A stretch of DNA of 64,000 bases from Porcincola intestinalis (GTDB lineage Bacteria; Bacillota; Clostridia; Lachnospirales; Lachnospiraceae), in NCBI RefSeq assembly GCF_009696445.1, contig NZ_VULZ01000011.1, positions 51,649-115,648 of the forward strand, given 5' to 3'. Under the pieces are notes generated by a model. It was not told where the DNA came from. It saw only the letters and a program-made list of their open reading frames with translations, and made no database searches. Positions 44,789 through 53,952 of this stretch are shown here, one piece after another. The position numbers and the translations under genes were made by a program. Each line of letters begins with the position of its first letter. The first letter of the stretch is position 1.

Positions 44789-46886
44789 CCCGGCTCTGGC
44801 AGGTAAACAGCAGTGTCTGTCTCCCGCTTCCCGCCAGGAACGTCAGCGCGTTCTTCAGACGCTCGTCATCGTACATGGCAAAGGGCTCATCCAGCAGAAG
44901 CGGCAGATTTTTCCCTCCTGATAAAAGCTCTCCTGCCGCAATGCGCAGCGCAAAGTAGATCTGGTTCATCGTCCCGAAGCTCACCTGGGAGATTTTCAGC
45001 AGCCGGTCCGGGGTATTGATGTTGACATCCATCCGGTCGTCCAGAGAAATGCTGCTGTACCTGCCCCCTGTCATCTGAACGAGCAGCTCGGATACCCTCC
45101 GCGAGAATTCTTCTCCCGTCTCCCGGTAAATCGCACCGGACAGGCGCTGAATCCGCTCAATCGCAAGGCTCAGCGCATCCAGATCCTCATCCTGTTTCCG
45201 AAGGCTGTCCTTCTCCCCGGACAGCTTTCCGAAGGCTTCGTCCAGCTGAACCAGCTTCTGCTGCTTTTCCGTCAGCTCTCGCTCCAGCGCATCGTTCCGC
45301 CCAAAGGCCGCCGCCTCCCTCAGCGCTGCAGTCTCCTGTCCCTGCGCACCGTGCTGGCCGGAAGCCGCCGCCTGCCCCTGCGCGGTATTCTCTTGTCCCA
45401 ACGCATCACGCCTGCCGGCTGTCGGCTGCTGTTCAGTCCCCGCGGGCTGTTCAGCTCTTCTCTGCCGTTCATCTGCCATAATCCTGGCAACATCCGCCGC
45501 CATCTCCTGCCGGGAGCGTTTTTCCTCCTCGCGCATGACGTCCTCGCGCCTGCGGTCAAGTCGGCGCATCCGCGCCTCCAGCTCCGGATCAACAGAATGA
45601 TCCCTGTAGCCAAGCAGACGATTCAGAACTGTGTATCGTTTCACTGACCGCTCGGCCTTTCGAAGTCTGCGCCGGCTCCGTTCACTCTGAAGCTCCTCTT
45701 TCCGGATCCGGAGCGCCGCGAGAAGTCCCAGGACCGCAAAGATGCCGGCAAGGGCAAAAAGAAGAATGCGGAGAATGCCACTCTGTGCAAAGACGCTACA
45801 CAGCACCGCCATCACAGCCGCCGCAGCAAGAAGGACCGGCAGAACCGGCGGAACCCGCTCCAGTCCTGTGTCCGCCTCGCCGCCTGATGACTGCGTGGCT
45901 GCACTGCTCTGCCCCCAGCCTGTGTCCGGCTCGCCTCCTGCTGACTGTGTGGCTGCACTGCCCTGTCCCCGGCCTGTGTCCGGCTCGCCTCCTGCTGACT
46001 GTGTGGCTGCACTGCCCTGTCCCCGGCCTGTGCCCGGCTCGCCTCCTGCAGATTGTGTGGCTGCGCTGCCCTGCCTCCAGCTTGTGTCCGGCGCTATGCC
46101 CGCTGTTTGCCCGGCTAACGGCTGTCCGTCTGCATGGCCTTCCTGCCTGTTATCTGTCTCAGGCGCGGCAGACTGCCCGAATCCGGTCTGGAGCCTCCTC
46201 TCAAAGGTAACCGGGCGGTCCTGCTGACTTTCCCTAAGCCGAGCCTGCAGGCGTCCGATTTCCGCGCGCACAAATTCAGCCTCCTGCAGGTTATCGGCCA
46301 CAAGCCCGGAAATCTTGTCAAGCTTCTGTTTTTTTTCCGCCTGAAGCTCCCGATGTCTCTTTTTCAGCTGGTCAACCGCCGCCGTGACATCTGTCTGCGT
46401 GCTGCCCGCCTGCTCCACACGAACCAGGTAATCCCTAAGATGCTCGCCCAGCTGGCTGTCAGTCCGGGCTTGTGCCTGCCGGATATAGAATGTATTCAGA
46501 AAATCCCCCTCACTCATGCCGCCTGTCAGCTCTGTGAGAAAGGCCTCCGGATTCTCAAGCTCCCGGCTCTCTGTCTCACAGACAACGCGAAGACTTTCAT
46601 CCTTCTTCAGAAAATTCCGCTCGATCCGGTAGATGGAATTCCCCTTATGCACCTTCATCACACCTGCAAAATAGTCCGGATTGTCCCACGGCTGCCGAAG
46701 CTGATATTCATCGAGATTCTTCGATCTTGTTTTCTGGATTCCGTACAGCATTGCACAGATAAACGAAAGAATCGTACTCTTCCCGGATTCATTTCCGCCT
46801 TCTATAATGTTAAGCCCCGCATGAAATGAAATCCGCATATCCGAGAACTTCCCGTAATGCTTCAGCCAGCACTCAAGAATCTGCAT
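44754..46886 (-). CDS. YhaN-like SMC/Rad50-type ATPase with internal repeats
   Basis: 710 residues from the ATG at 46886 (AGGAGG upstream). N-terminal Walker A GGNESGKSTIL (about 30), then a coiled coil (LKKRHRELQAEKKQKLDKI), a region of 18-residue repeats (see 45865-46080), two membrane-like segments (LPVLLAAAAVMAVLCSVFAQ and ILLFALAGIFAVLGLLAAL), more coiled coil, and the C-terminal signature/Walker B part (ISQVSFGTMNQIYFALRIAAGELL and LLLDEPFAMYD). YhaN family members pair with the YhaO nuclease, encoded upstream here; role in DNA repair is inferred. The membrane segments are typical of YhaN. Confidence 0.85.
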   Translation of the reverse strand: MQILECWLKHYGKFSDMRISFHAGLNIIEGGNESGKSTILSFICAMLYGIQKTRSKNLDEYQLRQPWDNPDYFAGVMKVHKGNSIYRIERNFLKKDESLRVVCETESRELENPEAFLTELTGGMSEGDFLNTFYIRQAQARTDSQLGEHLRDYLVRVEQAGSTQTDVTAAVDQLKKRHRELQAEKKQKLDKISGLVADNLQEAEFVRAEIGRLQARLRESQQDRPVTFERRLQTGFGQSAAPETDNRQEGHADGQPLAGQTAGIAPDTSWRQGSAATQSAGGEPGTGRGQGSAATQSAGGEPDTGRGQGSAATQSAGGEPDTGWGQSSAATQSSGGEADTGLERVPPVLPVLLAAAAVMAVLCSVFAQSGILRILLFALAGIFAVLGLLAALRIRKEELQSERSRRRLRKAERSVKRYTVLNRLLGYRDHSVDPELEARMRRLDRRREDVMREEEKRSRQEMAADVARIMADERQRRAEQPAGTEQQPTAGRRDALGQENTAQGQAAASGQHGAQGQETAALREAAAFGRNDALERELTEKQQKLVQLDEAFGKLSGEKDSLRKQDEDLDALSLAIERIQRLSGAIYRETGEEFSRRVSELLVQMTGGRYSSISLDDRMDVNINTPDRLLKISQVSFGTMNQIYFALRIAAGELLSGGKNLPLLLDEPFAMYDDERLKNALTFLAGSGRQTLLFTCQSREKLLAGKLEAL
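45865..46080 (-). repeat. 54-bp tandem repeat (4 units) inside the YhaN-like gene
   Basis: Units at 45865, 45919, 45973 and 46027, each 54 bases and in frame, encode 18 residues of the form GSAATQSAGGEPDTGRGQ. Units 2 and 3 are nearly identical. The repeat lies just before the first membrane segment and probably forms a flexible linker; copy number may vary between strains. Confidence 0.9.
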
Positions 46887-47034
46887 ACCGCTCTCCTCCT
46901 GCATCGCCCCGCGCGTTATTTCTGCTGCCTGCCACGCCGTTGCTCTGCCTGATCAATCCACCGGTTGCCCCGGTCATGCCATAGTCCTCCCTGGCAGCGT
47001 TATTATTCTGCCCGGCAGGACCGTGCCGGTATCC

Positions 47035-48180
47035 TCAGTTTCTCCCGGCAAGCAGCGCTTCCAGGCCGGCCATCAGGGCCTTTCGCTGCACATCCGACAG
47101 CCCCGCCAGCAGTCTCTGGTCATAAGACGCATCCGTCTGGCTGGAAGAAATGTCAGAACCGGCAGGCTGGCGTTCTGCCACGCAATTCCGCTGCGCATCC
47201 TGCTCGAAGCTTTCAATGTAGCGGCCGATCAGCTGCCCCTTGTATGTCTGCCGGAGCATTTCCAGATGAAGCGCCGGCGTTGTCTGGTCACTGACGCTCA
47301 GAATCATCCCACAGCCGGCAAGCAGCTCTGTGTCAAAATGAACCCCGATTCTGCACTGTCCCCTGAGCACGATCTTGTAGATATTGTCACTGCCGCGTTT
47401 TCTGATCGCAGATACGACCTCGTCCCGGAGCGAAAGCGCTGTGTCTTCCTCATTCACCGTAACCGTCATCGTGACATACTCCCGCTTCGCCTTCTCCACG
47501 AACCGAAGATGGACGGAATGCCCATGTGTCTCCCCGACGATATAGCCATGCGGTCCTTCATCGCCCGCATCAATTGGCGAAAGCGCCCCGCTGTAGGCGG
47601 CTCTGTCCTTCAGAAGGATCTGCGGCTTGTGGATATGTCCCAGCGCGATATAGTCAAACCCGGAGCGCTCCATCTCCTCCGTCCGATACGGAATGTGAAG
47701 CGCATCACCCCCGTGCGCCAGCAGGATATGAAAGGCACCATTCTCATCTGGCATAAGCCCGTCATAGAGCGGCTTGTCAATCTGGGGACGGTCATACGAA
47801 AAACCGTACACCTCGCAGCCAAACTGCGTGAACGTAATACACTCGCAGCCATCAGAACCAAGCACAGCGACATTTTCAGGGAAATGAAACCGCCGCCACG
47901 CACTTTCCTTTGTCATGCAGTCATGATTCCCGGCAATCAGCGCAAAGCATACGCCCGGGCAGGACGAGAACAGGTAACTGACCTCCCGGAGCATCTGCTC
48001 ATCCGGTGGGTTGTGAAACAGGTCCCCGGCAATCAGCACCAGGTCTGCATGCATATCTGCTGCGTCATGAACAGATTCCTGAAACGTCTCCCAGATCTCC
48101 CGGCGCCTCTGGCTGCCCCACTCCGTCTTTCCGTCCGGGGTGCAGCCCAGATGCACATCCGCCATATGAATAAACCGCAT
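47035..48180 (-). CDS. YhaO/SbcD-like metallophosphoesterase
   Basis: 381 residues, ATG with AAGGAG upstream. Calcineurin-type motifs: ADVHLG, GDLFHN, GNHD (about 100), the H in AHGG, and GHIH. The arrangement matches YhaO and the Mre11/SbcD nucleases. It lies 148 bases before the YhaN-like ATPase on the same strand, giving a Rad50/Mre11-like pair in DNA double-strand end processing (family knowledge). Confidence 0.9.
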   Translation of the reverse strand: MRFIHMADVHLGCTPDGKTEWGSQRRREIWETFQESVHDAADMHADLVLIAGDLFHNPPDEQMLREVSYLFSSCPGVCFALIAGNHDCMTKESAWRRFHFPENVAVLGSDGCECITFTQFGCEVYGFSYDRPQIDKPLYDGLMPDENGAFHILLAHGGDALHIPYRTEEMERSGFDYIALGHIHKPQILLKDRAAYSGALSPIDAGDEGPHGYIVGETHGHSVHLRFVEKAKREYVTMTVTVNEEDTALSLRDEVVSAIRKRGSDNIYKIVLRGQCRIGVHFDTELLAGCGMILSVSDQTTPALHLEMLRQTYKGQLIGRYIESFEQDAQRNCVAERQPAGSDISSSQTDASYDQRLLAGLSDVQRKALMAGLEALLAGRN

Positions 48181-48275
48181 AGAATCTGCTCCTTCCGTCT
48201 GACTTCAACATCTTTATTTCATAGCATATTGATGCTCACTTATGGTAACATAATCATATCAAACGAAGGAGAAAG

Positions 48276-48950
48276 GTGGAATCACCCAGAATGAATCATG
48301 AAGAGATTTTAAAAAAAGTCGACCACACACTTCTCAAGCAGACTGCCACCTGGGATCAGATCAGATCGCTCTGTGACGATGCGATTCGCTATCAGACAGC
48401 CTCCGTCTGCATTCCGCCCTGTTATGTGAGACAGGCAAAGGAGTATGTCAAAGACCAGATGCGCATCTGCACGGTAATCGGCTTTCCAAACGGAAACACA
48501 ACCACTGCGGTAAAAGCATTCGAGACAAAGGAAGCGCTTGACGGCGGTGCGGATGAGATCGATATGGTGATCAACATCGGCGCGCTGAAAGAGGGCGATG
48601 ATTCATACGTTCAGAATGAAATCCGGACCCTGAAGGAAATCTGCGGCAGCCACATCCTGAAGGTTATCATCGAGACCTGTTTGCTTACAGAAGAGGAAAA
48701 AATACGGATGTGCAGGATCGTCACGCAGGCCGGAGCAGACTTCATCAAAACCTCGACCGGGTTTTCGACGGCCGGTGCCACCTTTGAGGATGTCAGGTTG
48801 TTTGCGCAGTACGTTGGCGGGCAGGTGCGCATCAAGGCAGCCGGCGGGATTTCCTCATTTGATGATGCAGAGACCTTCATCCGGCTCGGCGCAGACAGAC
48901 TCGGAACCAGCCGCCTGGTGAAACTTGCAAAGGAAGAGCAGGAGGCCTGA
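48276..48950 (+). CDS. deoC: Deoxyribose-phosphate aldolase
   Basis: 224 residues from a GTG at 48276 with AAGGAG four bases upstream; the ATG at 48291 is the alternative. DeoC motifs: [44 protein letters not shown] (Lys before it, LKVIIE), FIKTSTGF (Schiff-base lysine), and IKAAGGIS. It cleaves 2-deoxyribose-5-phosphate to acetaldehyde and glyceraldehyde-3-phosphate. Alone, divergent from yhaO, next to the sugar region. Confidence 0.95.
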   Translation: MESPRMNHEEILKKVDHTLLKQTATWDQIRSLCDDAIRYQTASVCIPPCYVRQAKEYVKDQMRICTVIGFPNGNTTTAVKAFETKEALDGGADEIDMVINIGALKEGDDSYVQNEIRTLKEICGSHILKVIIETCLLTEEEKIRMCRIVTQAGADFIKTSTGFSTAGATFEDVRLFAQYVGGQVRIKAAGGISSFDDAETFIRLGADRLGTSRLVKLAKEEQEA

Positions 48951-49109
48951 CCTCCCTGGTTCATTCATCATCCTGCTTGGCAGCTATCTGGCGTGATGCT
49001 ATACTGTGTTTGTTTATGGCAGCCATGGCTTGTGTGACAGGAGGAATCCCTTCCGGCCAGGCGCCGCAATCCGTATCCGTTCGCTATCTGCAGAGGGAGG
49101 AAGATTACC

Positions 49110-49568
49110 ATGAGTCTTATGAAGGAATTCAGAGAGTTCATATCGCGCGGAAACGTCGTCGATATGGCTGTCGGTGTCATCGTCGGCGGCGCGTTCAGCA
49201 CCATCGTCAACTCACTGGTCAACGACATCATCATGCCGGTGATTTCGATCGCAACAGGCAAGATCGATTTCTCCAGTATGTTCATCGCACTGAACGGTGA
49301 ACATTACGCCAGCCTGAATGCCGCGAAGGACGCCGGCGCTGCTGTATTTGCCTATGGCAGCTTCATCCAGAATGTCATCCAGTTCCTGCTGATTGCCTTT
49401 GTCCTGTTCATGGTCATCAAGGGAATCAACAAGGCTCACGATACCTTCGAGAAACCGAAGCCGGCAGAGGCTCCAACCACGAAGATCTGTCCGTTCTGCA
49501 AGAGCGAGATTCCGGTAGATGCAACCAGATGCCCGCACTGCACCTCAGAGCTTCCGAAGGAATCCTGA
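49110..49568 (+). CDS. mscL: Large-conductance mechanosensitive channel with C-terminal zinc ribbon
   Basis: 152 residues, ATG with GGGAGG upstream. The MscL core is complete: N-terminal amphipathic helix ([19 protein letters not shown]), TM1 ([22 protein letters not shown]), external loop and TM2 ([19 protein letters not shown]). The C-terminal tail carries [18 protein letters not shown], a zinc ribbon, in place of the usual short helical bundle. A truncated copy of this 3' end lies at 57561-57611. Opens at high turgor to release solutes. Confidence 0.93.
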   Translation: MSLMKEFREFISRGNVVDMAVGVIVGGAFSTIVNSLVNDIIMPVISIATGKIDFSSMFIALNGEHYASLNAAKDAGAAVFAYGSFIQNVIQFLLIAFVLFMVIKGINKAHDTFEKPKPAEAPTTKICPFCKSEIPVDATRCPHCTSELPKES

Positions 49569-49590
49569 ATATAAATCCCGAATATAGAAG

Positions 49591-49651
49591 CGGCGGCCAG
49601 TCCACAGGACCTGAAATATCCAGTTCCCGGACTGACCGCCGTTTTTTATTT
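49591..49651 (+). terminator. Terminator after mscL
   Basis: CGGCGGCCAGTCC pairs with GGACTGACCGCCG (one mismatch) around a 25-base loop, followed by TTTTTTATT. A copy with one shifted base lies at 57622-57678. Confidence 0.85.
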
Positions 49652-49672
49652 CACGTTCCTACTTCAATTTGA

Positions 49673-50359
49673 TCAATTTTCCGCTGCAGGGTACTCATTG
49701 CACAGCAGCCGATACGGAGGTTCATCCTCGTCGATGGCCGGGAACCTTCCGACACGCTTATCATAGAAGAAATTATCGTGCTCATCATCATTGCACTGCG
49801 AGACTTCCCCGATCAGGATATTGCCTGTTCCCGGTACGCCATGGAATTCATGATACAGGTGCGGATAGATTGTGATCGACTGACCCGGGTTCAGCGTAAC
49901 CGCTGTACCCGCCGGCACCATGTACCTTCTTCCATCCGACTGCACTTCCACATCCTTGTCAGAAAGGCCGCCCTTGCCGTCATCCAGGTAAACCTTGATC
50001 TGCAGAACGCCGCCGCCACGGTTGATAATATCCTCCGACTTATAATCATGGTAATGCATCGGCGCATACATATCATCCCGCATGTAGATATACTTCTCTG
50101 CATATACCTTCTTGTACTTTGGGTTGTGCTGGTTCCCATTCCGAAGGGTAATCAGCGCAAACCCGCACTTGTTGAAGTCTCCGAGGCCGAAATCCGTGAT
50201 GTCCCATCCAAGCATATTGTCACGGATCTCATCGTACTCATGATTCTTGCTTTTCCAGTCCTCAGGTGTAAAAGTGCAGAAAGGCGGCAGAAAACATCTG
50301 TGCTCCCTCAGCATCCCTTCCATCTCTTTGATGACCGCATTGATTTCAGATCGCTTCAT
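49673..50359 (-). CDS. D-lyxose/D-mannose ketol-isomerase-like protein
   Basis: 228 residues, ATG with AGGAG and GAGGAT upstream. Cupin-type with the metal motif MHYHDYKSEDIINRGGG (two His and a Glu) and a later His (YPHLYHEFHG), as in the D-lyxose isomerase family (EC 5.3.1.15) of enterics and Bacillus. It interconverts D-lyxose and D-xylulose and often D-mannose and D-fructose. In the ancestral order it followed the aldolase after four bases; in the right duplicate it is reduced to 57739-57848. Confidence 0.85.
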   Translation of the reverse strand: MKRSEINAVIKEMEGMLREHRCFLPPFCTFTPEDWKSKNHEYDEIRDNMLGWDITDFGLGDFNKCGFALITLRNGNQHNPKYKKVYAEKYIYMRDDMYAPMHYHDYKSEDIINRGGGVLQIKVYLDDGKGGLSDKDVEVQSDGRRYMVPAGTAVTLNPGQSITIYPHLYHEFHGVPGTGNILIGEVSQCNDDEHDNFFYDKRVGRFPAIDEDEPPYRLLCNEYPAAEN

Positions 50360-50363
50360 ATCC

Positions 50364-50708
50364 TCAGCTCTCCTTCAGATTCGAGAATACCGAAATTGTA
50401 TGGATGTATGTCTTTTTCATCGACTCCATCCCCCAGGTCGCGATATCATGGAAATATACGTTCCCGTCTCCTGCCTCCGACACGTGCTCACGGACAGCAT
50501 CCCCTGCGAATTTTGCAGCATACGTGTAGAAGTTGATCTTCCGTACACCATTCTGGATGCATCTGCGGAAGTCCTCATCGCTCAGACCGGATCCTCCGTG
50601 CATCACCACCGGCTTTCCGGTCTTTTCAAGGATCACCTTGATCCGGTCGACGTCCAGCTTTGGGGCCTTGAGATAAATACCGTGGACCGTCCCGAAGGAG
50701 CAGGCCAG
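50364..50708 (-). pseudogene. Class II aldolase, 3' third only
   Basis: About 113 C-terminal codons of a class II fructose-bisphosphate-type aldolase, ending NLKES-stop. It matches 57853-58197 (the intact gene) almost perfectly except at the left end. Upstream of the codon for ACSFGTVHG a TAG and AT-rich sequence interrupt the frame, so the first two thirds of the gene are absent. It is the truncated copy produced by the duplication. Confidence 0.9.
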
Positions 50709-50771
50709 TATCTATTTTAAATATTTTTCCTAAAATGCATTACTTCTCATTTTGTATAGAAAGGTCAGATG

Positions 50772-51749
50772 TCAATACAATGATGCCTTTCCTTCCGAGC
50801 CGAACCAGCGAATTCTCTCGGCAGCCACTACCTGCATCGACTGAACGCAAGGCGGCTGAATTGCATTCGGTTCACGAAGCGATGTGTCCTGAAGAACCTC
50901 TCGCATCTTATTGTAGTACGGTTTTTTTATGTCTGTTGAAATATTGATTTTATTGATTCCAAGTCTGGATGCCTCCTGCAGCTCCTCTGGCTTATTGCCA
51001 GATCCTCCATGAAGAACAAGCTTCGTGTCCAGTCCAGCATCAACTAATGCCTTTTTAATCGCCTTCAGACGATCAAGTTTCAGTTCTGGAACCTGATCCT
51101 TCGGATAGTCTCCATGAGAAGTACCAATTGCAATTGCCAACGTATCGCATCCTGTTTCCTTTACGAATCTCAATGCATCTTCCGGCTCTGTGTATTTAAT
51201 AACTGAGTTATCGACAATCTTGTTTTTCTCATCAATGACACCAATCGTTCCCAATTCAGCTTCTACTGAAACATTTGCAAAATGGTACGACTGTGCATAA
51301 TGCCAATGATTCTTATCTTCTGGATCATCTGCCTTTCTGGGATCATCTTCTGCCTCTACAGTCGTATAAGAAACCGCTGCATGGGCTGCTTCAACGACCT
51401 TTTTTGTTATCGCAACATTTTCATCAAACGGAAGTGCCGATGCATCAATCATGACCGAAGAAAACCCTGCCCTAATTGCTGCCATAACACTTTTGAAGGA
51501 ATCTCCATGATCCAGATGGATTACAACTGGAATCGGAGATAGAGATGCACGCTTAATCATTCCTTCAATAACGTCTGAACCGATATGCTTTAATTCTGTT
51601 GGATGAATCTCTACAATCACTGGTGCATTCATTCTCTCAGAAATATCCATGATTCCGTTAAACATTGCATAATCGGCAATATTGAATGCTGGAATCGCAA
51701 ACTTATTTTTATCTGCTACCTCGAGAAGTTCCTTCATGTTCAATAACAT
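50772..51749 (-). CDS. Class II sugar-bisphosphate aldolase (GatY/KbaY/Fba-like), cassette copy
   Basis: 325 residues. Class II aldolase motifs: AIPAFNIADY, VVIHLDHG (zinc His pair with a later HGGSG), SVMIDASALPF, and the acid segment VEAELGTIG. It is only about one third identical to the neighbouring aldolase at 57853, longer by 36 residues. Last gene of the inserted operon, AT-rich like it; substrate (fructose-, tagatose- or ketose-1-phosphate) not settled. Its right part GIEERIRWFG-like tail is not seen in GatY. Confidence 0.88.
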   Translation of the reverse strand: MLLNMKELLEVADKNKFAIPAFNIADYAMFNGIMDISERMNAPVIVEIHPTELKHIGSDVIEGMIKRASLSPIPVVIHLDHGDSFKSVMAAIRAGFSSVMIDASALPFDENVAITKKVVEAAHAAVSYTTVEAEDDPRKADDPEDKNHWHYAQSYHFANVSVEAELGTIGVIDEKNKIVDNSVIKYTEPEDALRFVKETGCDTLAIAIGTSHGDYPKDQVPELKLDRLKAIKKALVDAGLDTKLVLHGGSGNKPEELQEASRLGINKINISTDIKKPYYNKMREVLQDTSLREPNAIQPPCVQSMQVVAAERIRWFGSEGKASLY

Positions 51750-51818
51750 AATTACTATCCTCCTAATATTTGTGCTTGAACTAATATGTTATCATGACCT
51801 GAACACCTTTTATGGAAT

Positions 51819-52601
51819 TCAGTCATTTACCAGGAAATTTAATAAGGTGTCCACAATTACTATCTCATTGAGATATGAATAGACCTTATGAAAACACTCG
51901 GAGCTTGCCACACCATTGCTTAGAAATACATAGTCTGACAACTTGGAGAGAGATGAACTCGATACAGCGGTGATAGCAATAATCGGAAGCCCTTTATCCT
52001 TCGCAAGCTGTGTTCCTTCAATTACAGATGAAGACTCTCCAGATTTTGAGATCGATATCAGAATATCGTCTTTGTCCGCAAAGCTTAACTGGCTAATCGT
52101 ATACAAAGGATCGCGATAATATGAACTTTTTATCCCAATTTTTTCTAACCGGAACCCCATATATTGTGTAATATTTGCCGTATTTCCCACTGCCAGTAAA
52201 TGGACACATCCAGCATGTTTGATTAACCCGGTGCTTAACTCTAGTGTCCTTTGATTGATAGATTTTCCGACCGCTGTTATAGAATCACAAAAATCTTCAA
52301 TCATCCCTTTGATATCACCTCCAGGCGATGACGGCCGTCCGTCTATTTTCTTGCTCCCAAGATCCATTGCGAGTGATAGACGAAACTGACTATATCCGTT
52401 ATATCCCAGGTTATGACAAAGTCGTACAACTGTTGCATCACTTGTCCCACTTCTTCCTGCCAAGTCTGAGACATTACAGTTTATTATCTCCGTCGGATGA
52501 CGCATGATATAATCCATGATTCTTCTCTCAGCCGGCGAAGATTTCATATAACTCGTTCGGATTACTTCCAATACTTCTTTATCTGTCACTCTACCACCCA
52601 T
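51819..52601 (-). CDS. RpiR-family transcriptional regulator
   Basis: 260 residues. N-terminal HTH (SPAERRIMDYIMRHPTEIINCNVSDLAGRSGTSDATVVRLCHNLGYNGYSQFRL) and a C-terminal SIS sugar-phosphate domain (VHLLAVGNTANITQY, ILISISKSGESSSVIEGT). Such proteins sense a sugar phosphate and regulate the operon they lie in. The start is six bases after the kinase stop. Confidence 0.9.
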   Translation of the reverse strand: MGGRVTDKEVLEVIRTSYMKSSPAERRIMDYIMRHPTEIINCNVSDLAGRSGTSDATVVRLCHNLGYNGYSQFRLSLAMDLGSKKIDGRPSSPGGDIKGMIEDFCDSITAVGKSINQRTLELSTGLIKHAGCVHLLAVGNTANITQYMGFRLEKIGIKSSYYRDPLYTISQLSFADKDDILISISKSGESSSVIEGTQLAKDKGLPIIAITAVSSSSLSKLSDYVFLSNGVASSECFHKVYSYLNEIVIVDTLLNFLVND

Positions 52602-52607
52602 AATAAT

Positions 52608-53927
52608 TCAGAAGCACATCTGTAGACCGCCCACAAAAGAATCGCCTAAGCCAATAGTATATTTAGGTTTGTCAATATAACGAGAGGGTACCAGAACTAC
52701 TTCCTCGTTATAAGTATTCTTTTCAATCACTGCTCGATTTTCCAGACCTTTAGCGCTCATCTCCAAGCCAAGAACAGCTTTTACCTGCTCTGGAGTTCCA
52801 TACCACCCATTTTTTGCCTTTGCGGTTGCCAGAATATTACCATACATTAATCCGCTCTCAATATCCGCACCTAACGGTCTTCCAACATACATTGCATAGT
52901 CTTTAGTATGAACAATAATTCCCTTTTGGATTCGAAACTTGTTCAACAATATATGTATACCTTCAATACAATCCAATATATTATCAGTATCAATATTCAA
53001 ACTATACATTTGATCCAACGTATAGCGAAGCTCTTCCTCATTCATACCGACAATATCTACACACGGGTAGAGATTATCAAGGACCATCCTTCTGACAATC
53101 TTATCATGATAATGTGCGTCCTCATAATAAACTATTCCCGAAGAATTAGATGCCTTGTATTGCTGCACATGCTGTTGAACCCGATGAATCCTATTCAGTA
53201 AGATCTCTGGCTCCAATATGCAGTTAAAACTTGAAAGTACGATACTTGATACCCTCTTTGCATTTCGTTCGATCCACCCAAAATATTCCTCAGATAATGG
53301 AACCGTCTTATTGACTGTATTTTTTGTCAAAATCAAGCGATTAGAAGTCGGAATCGTCACTTCTTCACTTCCTAGCCTTATCACTTCTCCCTTCCGAAAC
53401 TGGATAATGAAATGCAGCTCCTGTTCATGCGTCTGTTGAAGATTCCCTGTATGCGTAAGTATGTCATGATTTACCACAAATATATTCGACGTATCTAGTA
53501 ACGCACACACTTCCTTCGAGTCATCTGTAAGGTGAACTAAAGATTCAGCTCCTAGTTCTGATAATGCAAGTGCTGCCTGAACCGCAGTCCCTCCCATACC
53601 ATTTTTAAAGTGAAAAGCTTGCCGAATGATCTCCGTATTTTCAACATCCACCTCTCCGCCAATTCCATTCATGCAAAAGTAACAAATCGTGTGTAACAAA
53701 TCCTCCATCGAATGAATGCATGAAACGCTTTTAAACTCAGATAAATGTTCGCCCGAAAGGAATTCATCAAGAAGTGAATTAAGCCGACTCGTGCTAAAAT
53801 CGCAAAGTAAATCCAAGTTGCTTGTAAATCCCATTGCTGTTAATACATGGTTACTCCTTCGTTTTGCTATATTCTGCTCTAAGGATTGAAATGCACCTGC
53901 ATACTTTTCTGTAAATGATTTCTCCAT
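52608..53927 (-). CDS. ADP-dependent sugar kinase-like protein (PfkB/ribokinase superfamily)
   Basis: 439 residues. An N-terminal segment MGFTSNLDLLCDF, a small lid region, the superfamily motif GMNEEEL (NxxE) near residue 290 and the C-terminal GLGDSFVGGL (GXGD, catalytic Asp). This arrangement and the 440-residue length fit the ADP-dependent glucokinase/phosphofructokinase family of archaea and of some bacteria better than a normal PfkB kinase (about 310 aa). It follows the transporter genes and presumably phosphorylates the imported sugar or its phosphate. Family call is by pattern only. Confidence 0.65.
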   Translation of the reverse strand: MEKSFTEKYAGAFQSLEQNIAKRRSNHVLTAMGFTSNLDLLCDFSTSRLNSLLDEFLSGEHLSEFKSVSCIHSMEDLLHTICYFCMNGIGGEVDVENTEIIRQAFHFKNGMGGTAVQAALALSELGAESLVHLTDDSKEVCALLDTSNIFVVNHDILTHTGNLQQTHEQELHFIIQFRKGEVIRLGSEEVTIPTSNRLILTKNTVNKTVPLSEEYFGWIERNAKRVSSIVLSSFNCILEPEILLNRIHRVQQHVQQYKASNSSGIVYYEDAHYHDKIVRRMVLDNLYPCVDIVGMNEEELRYTLDQMYSLNIDTDNILDCIEGIHILLNKFRIQKGIIVHTKDYAMYVGRPLGADIESGLMYGNILATAKAKNGWYGTPEQVKAVLGLEMSAKGLENRAVIEKNTYNEEVVLVPSRYIDKPKYTIGLGDSFVGGLQMCF

Positions 53928-53952
53928 CTTTCACACCTGTTGATCAATTCAA

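Larger units (their letters stand above)
49561..50708. repeat. Left copy of the large direct duplication flanking the second sugar operon
   Basis: From the mscL 3' end to the aldolase 3' part; the right copy is 57604-58197. The tract 50369-50645 equals 57858-58134 without a mismatch by eye (277 bases). Outside it the copies differ at roughly one base in ten, and the right copy lacks most of the isomerase gene. The left copy stops at about 50708, where AT-rich sequence begins. Confidence 0.85.

Noticed and set aside
45742..46227. Plus-strand frame with Ser/Pro repeats
   Set aside because: Shadow of the in-frame repeats of the YhaN-like gene.
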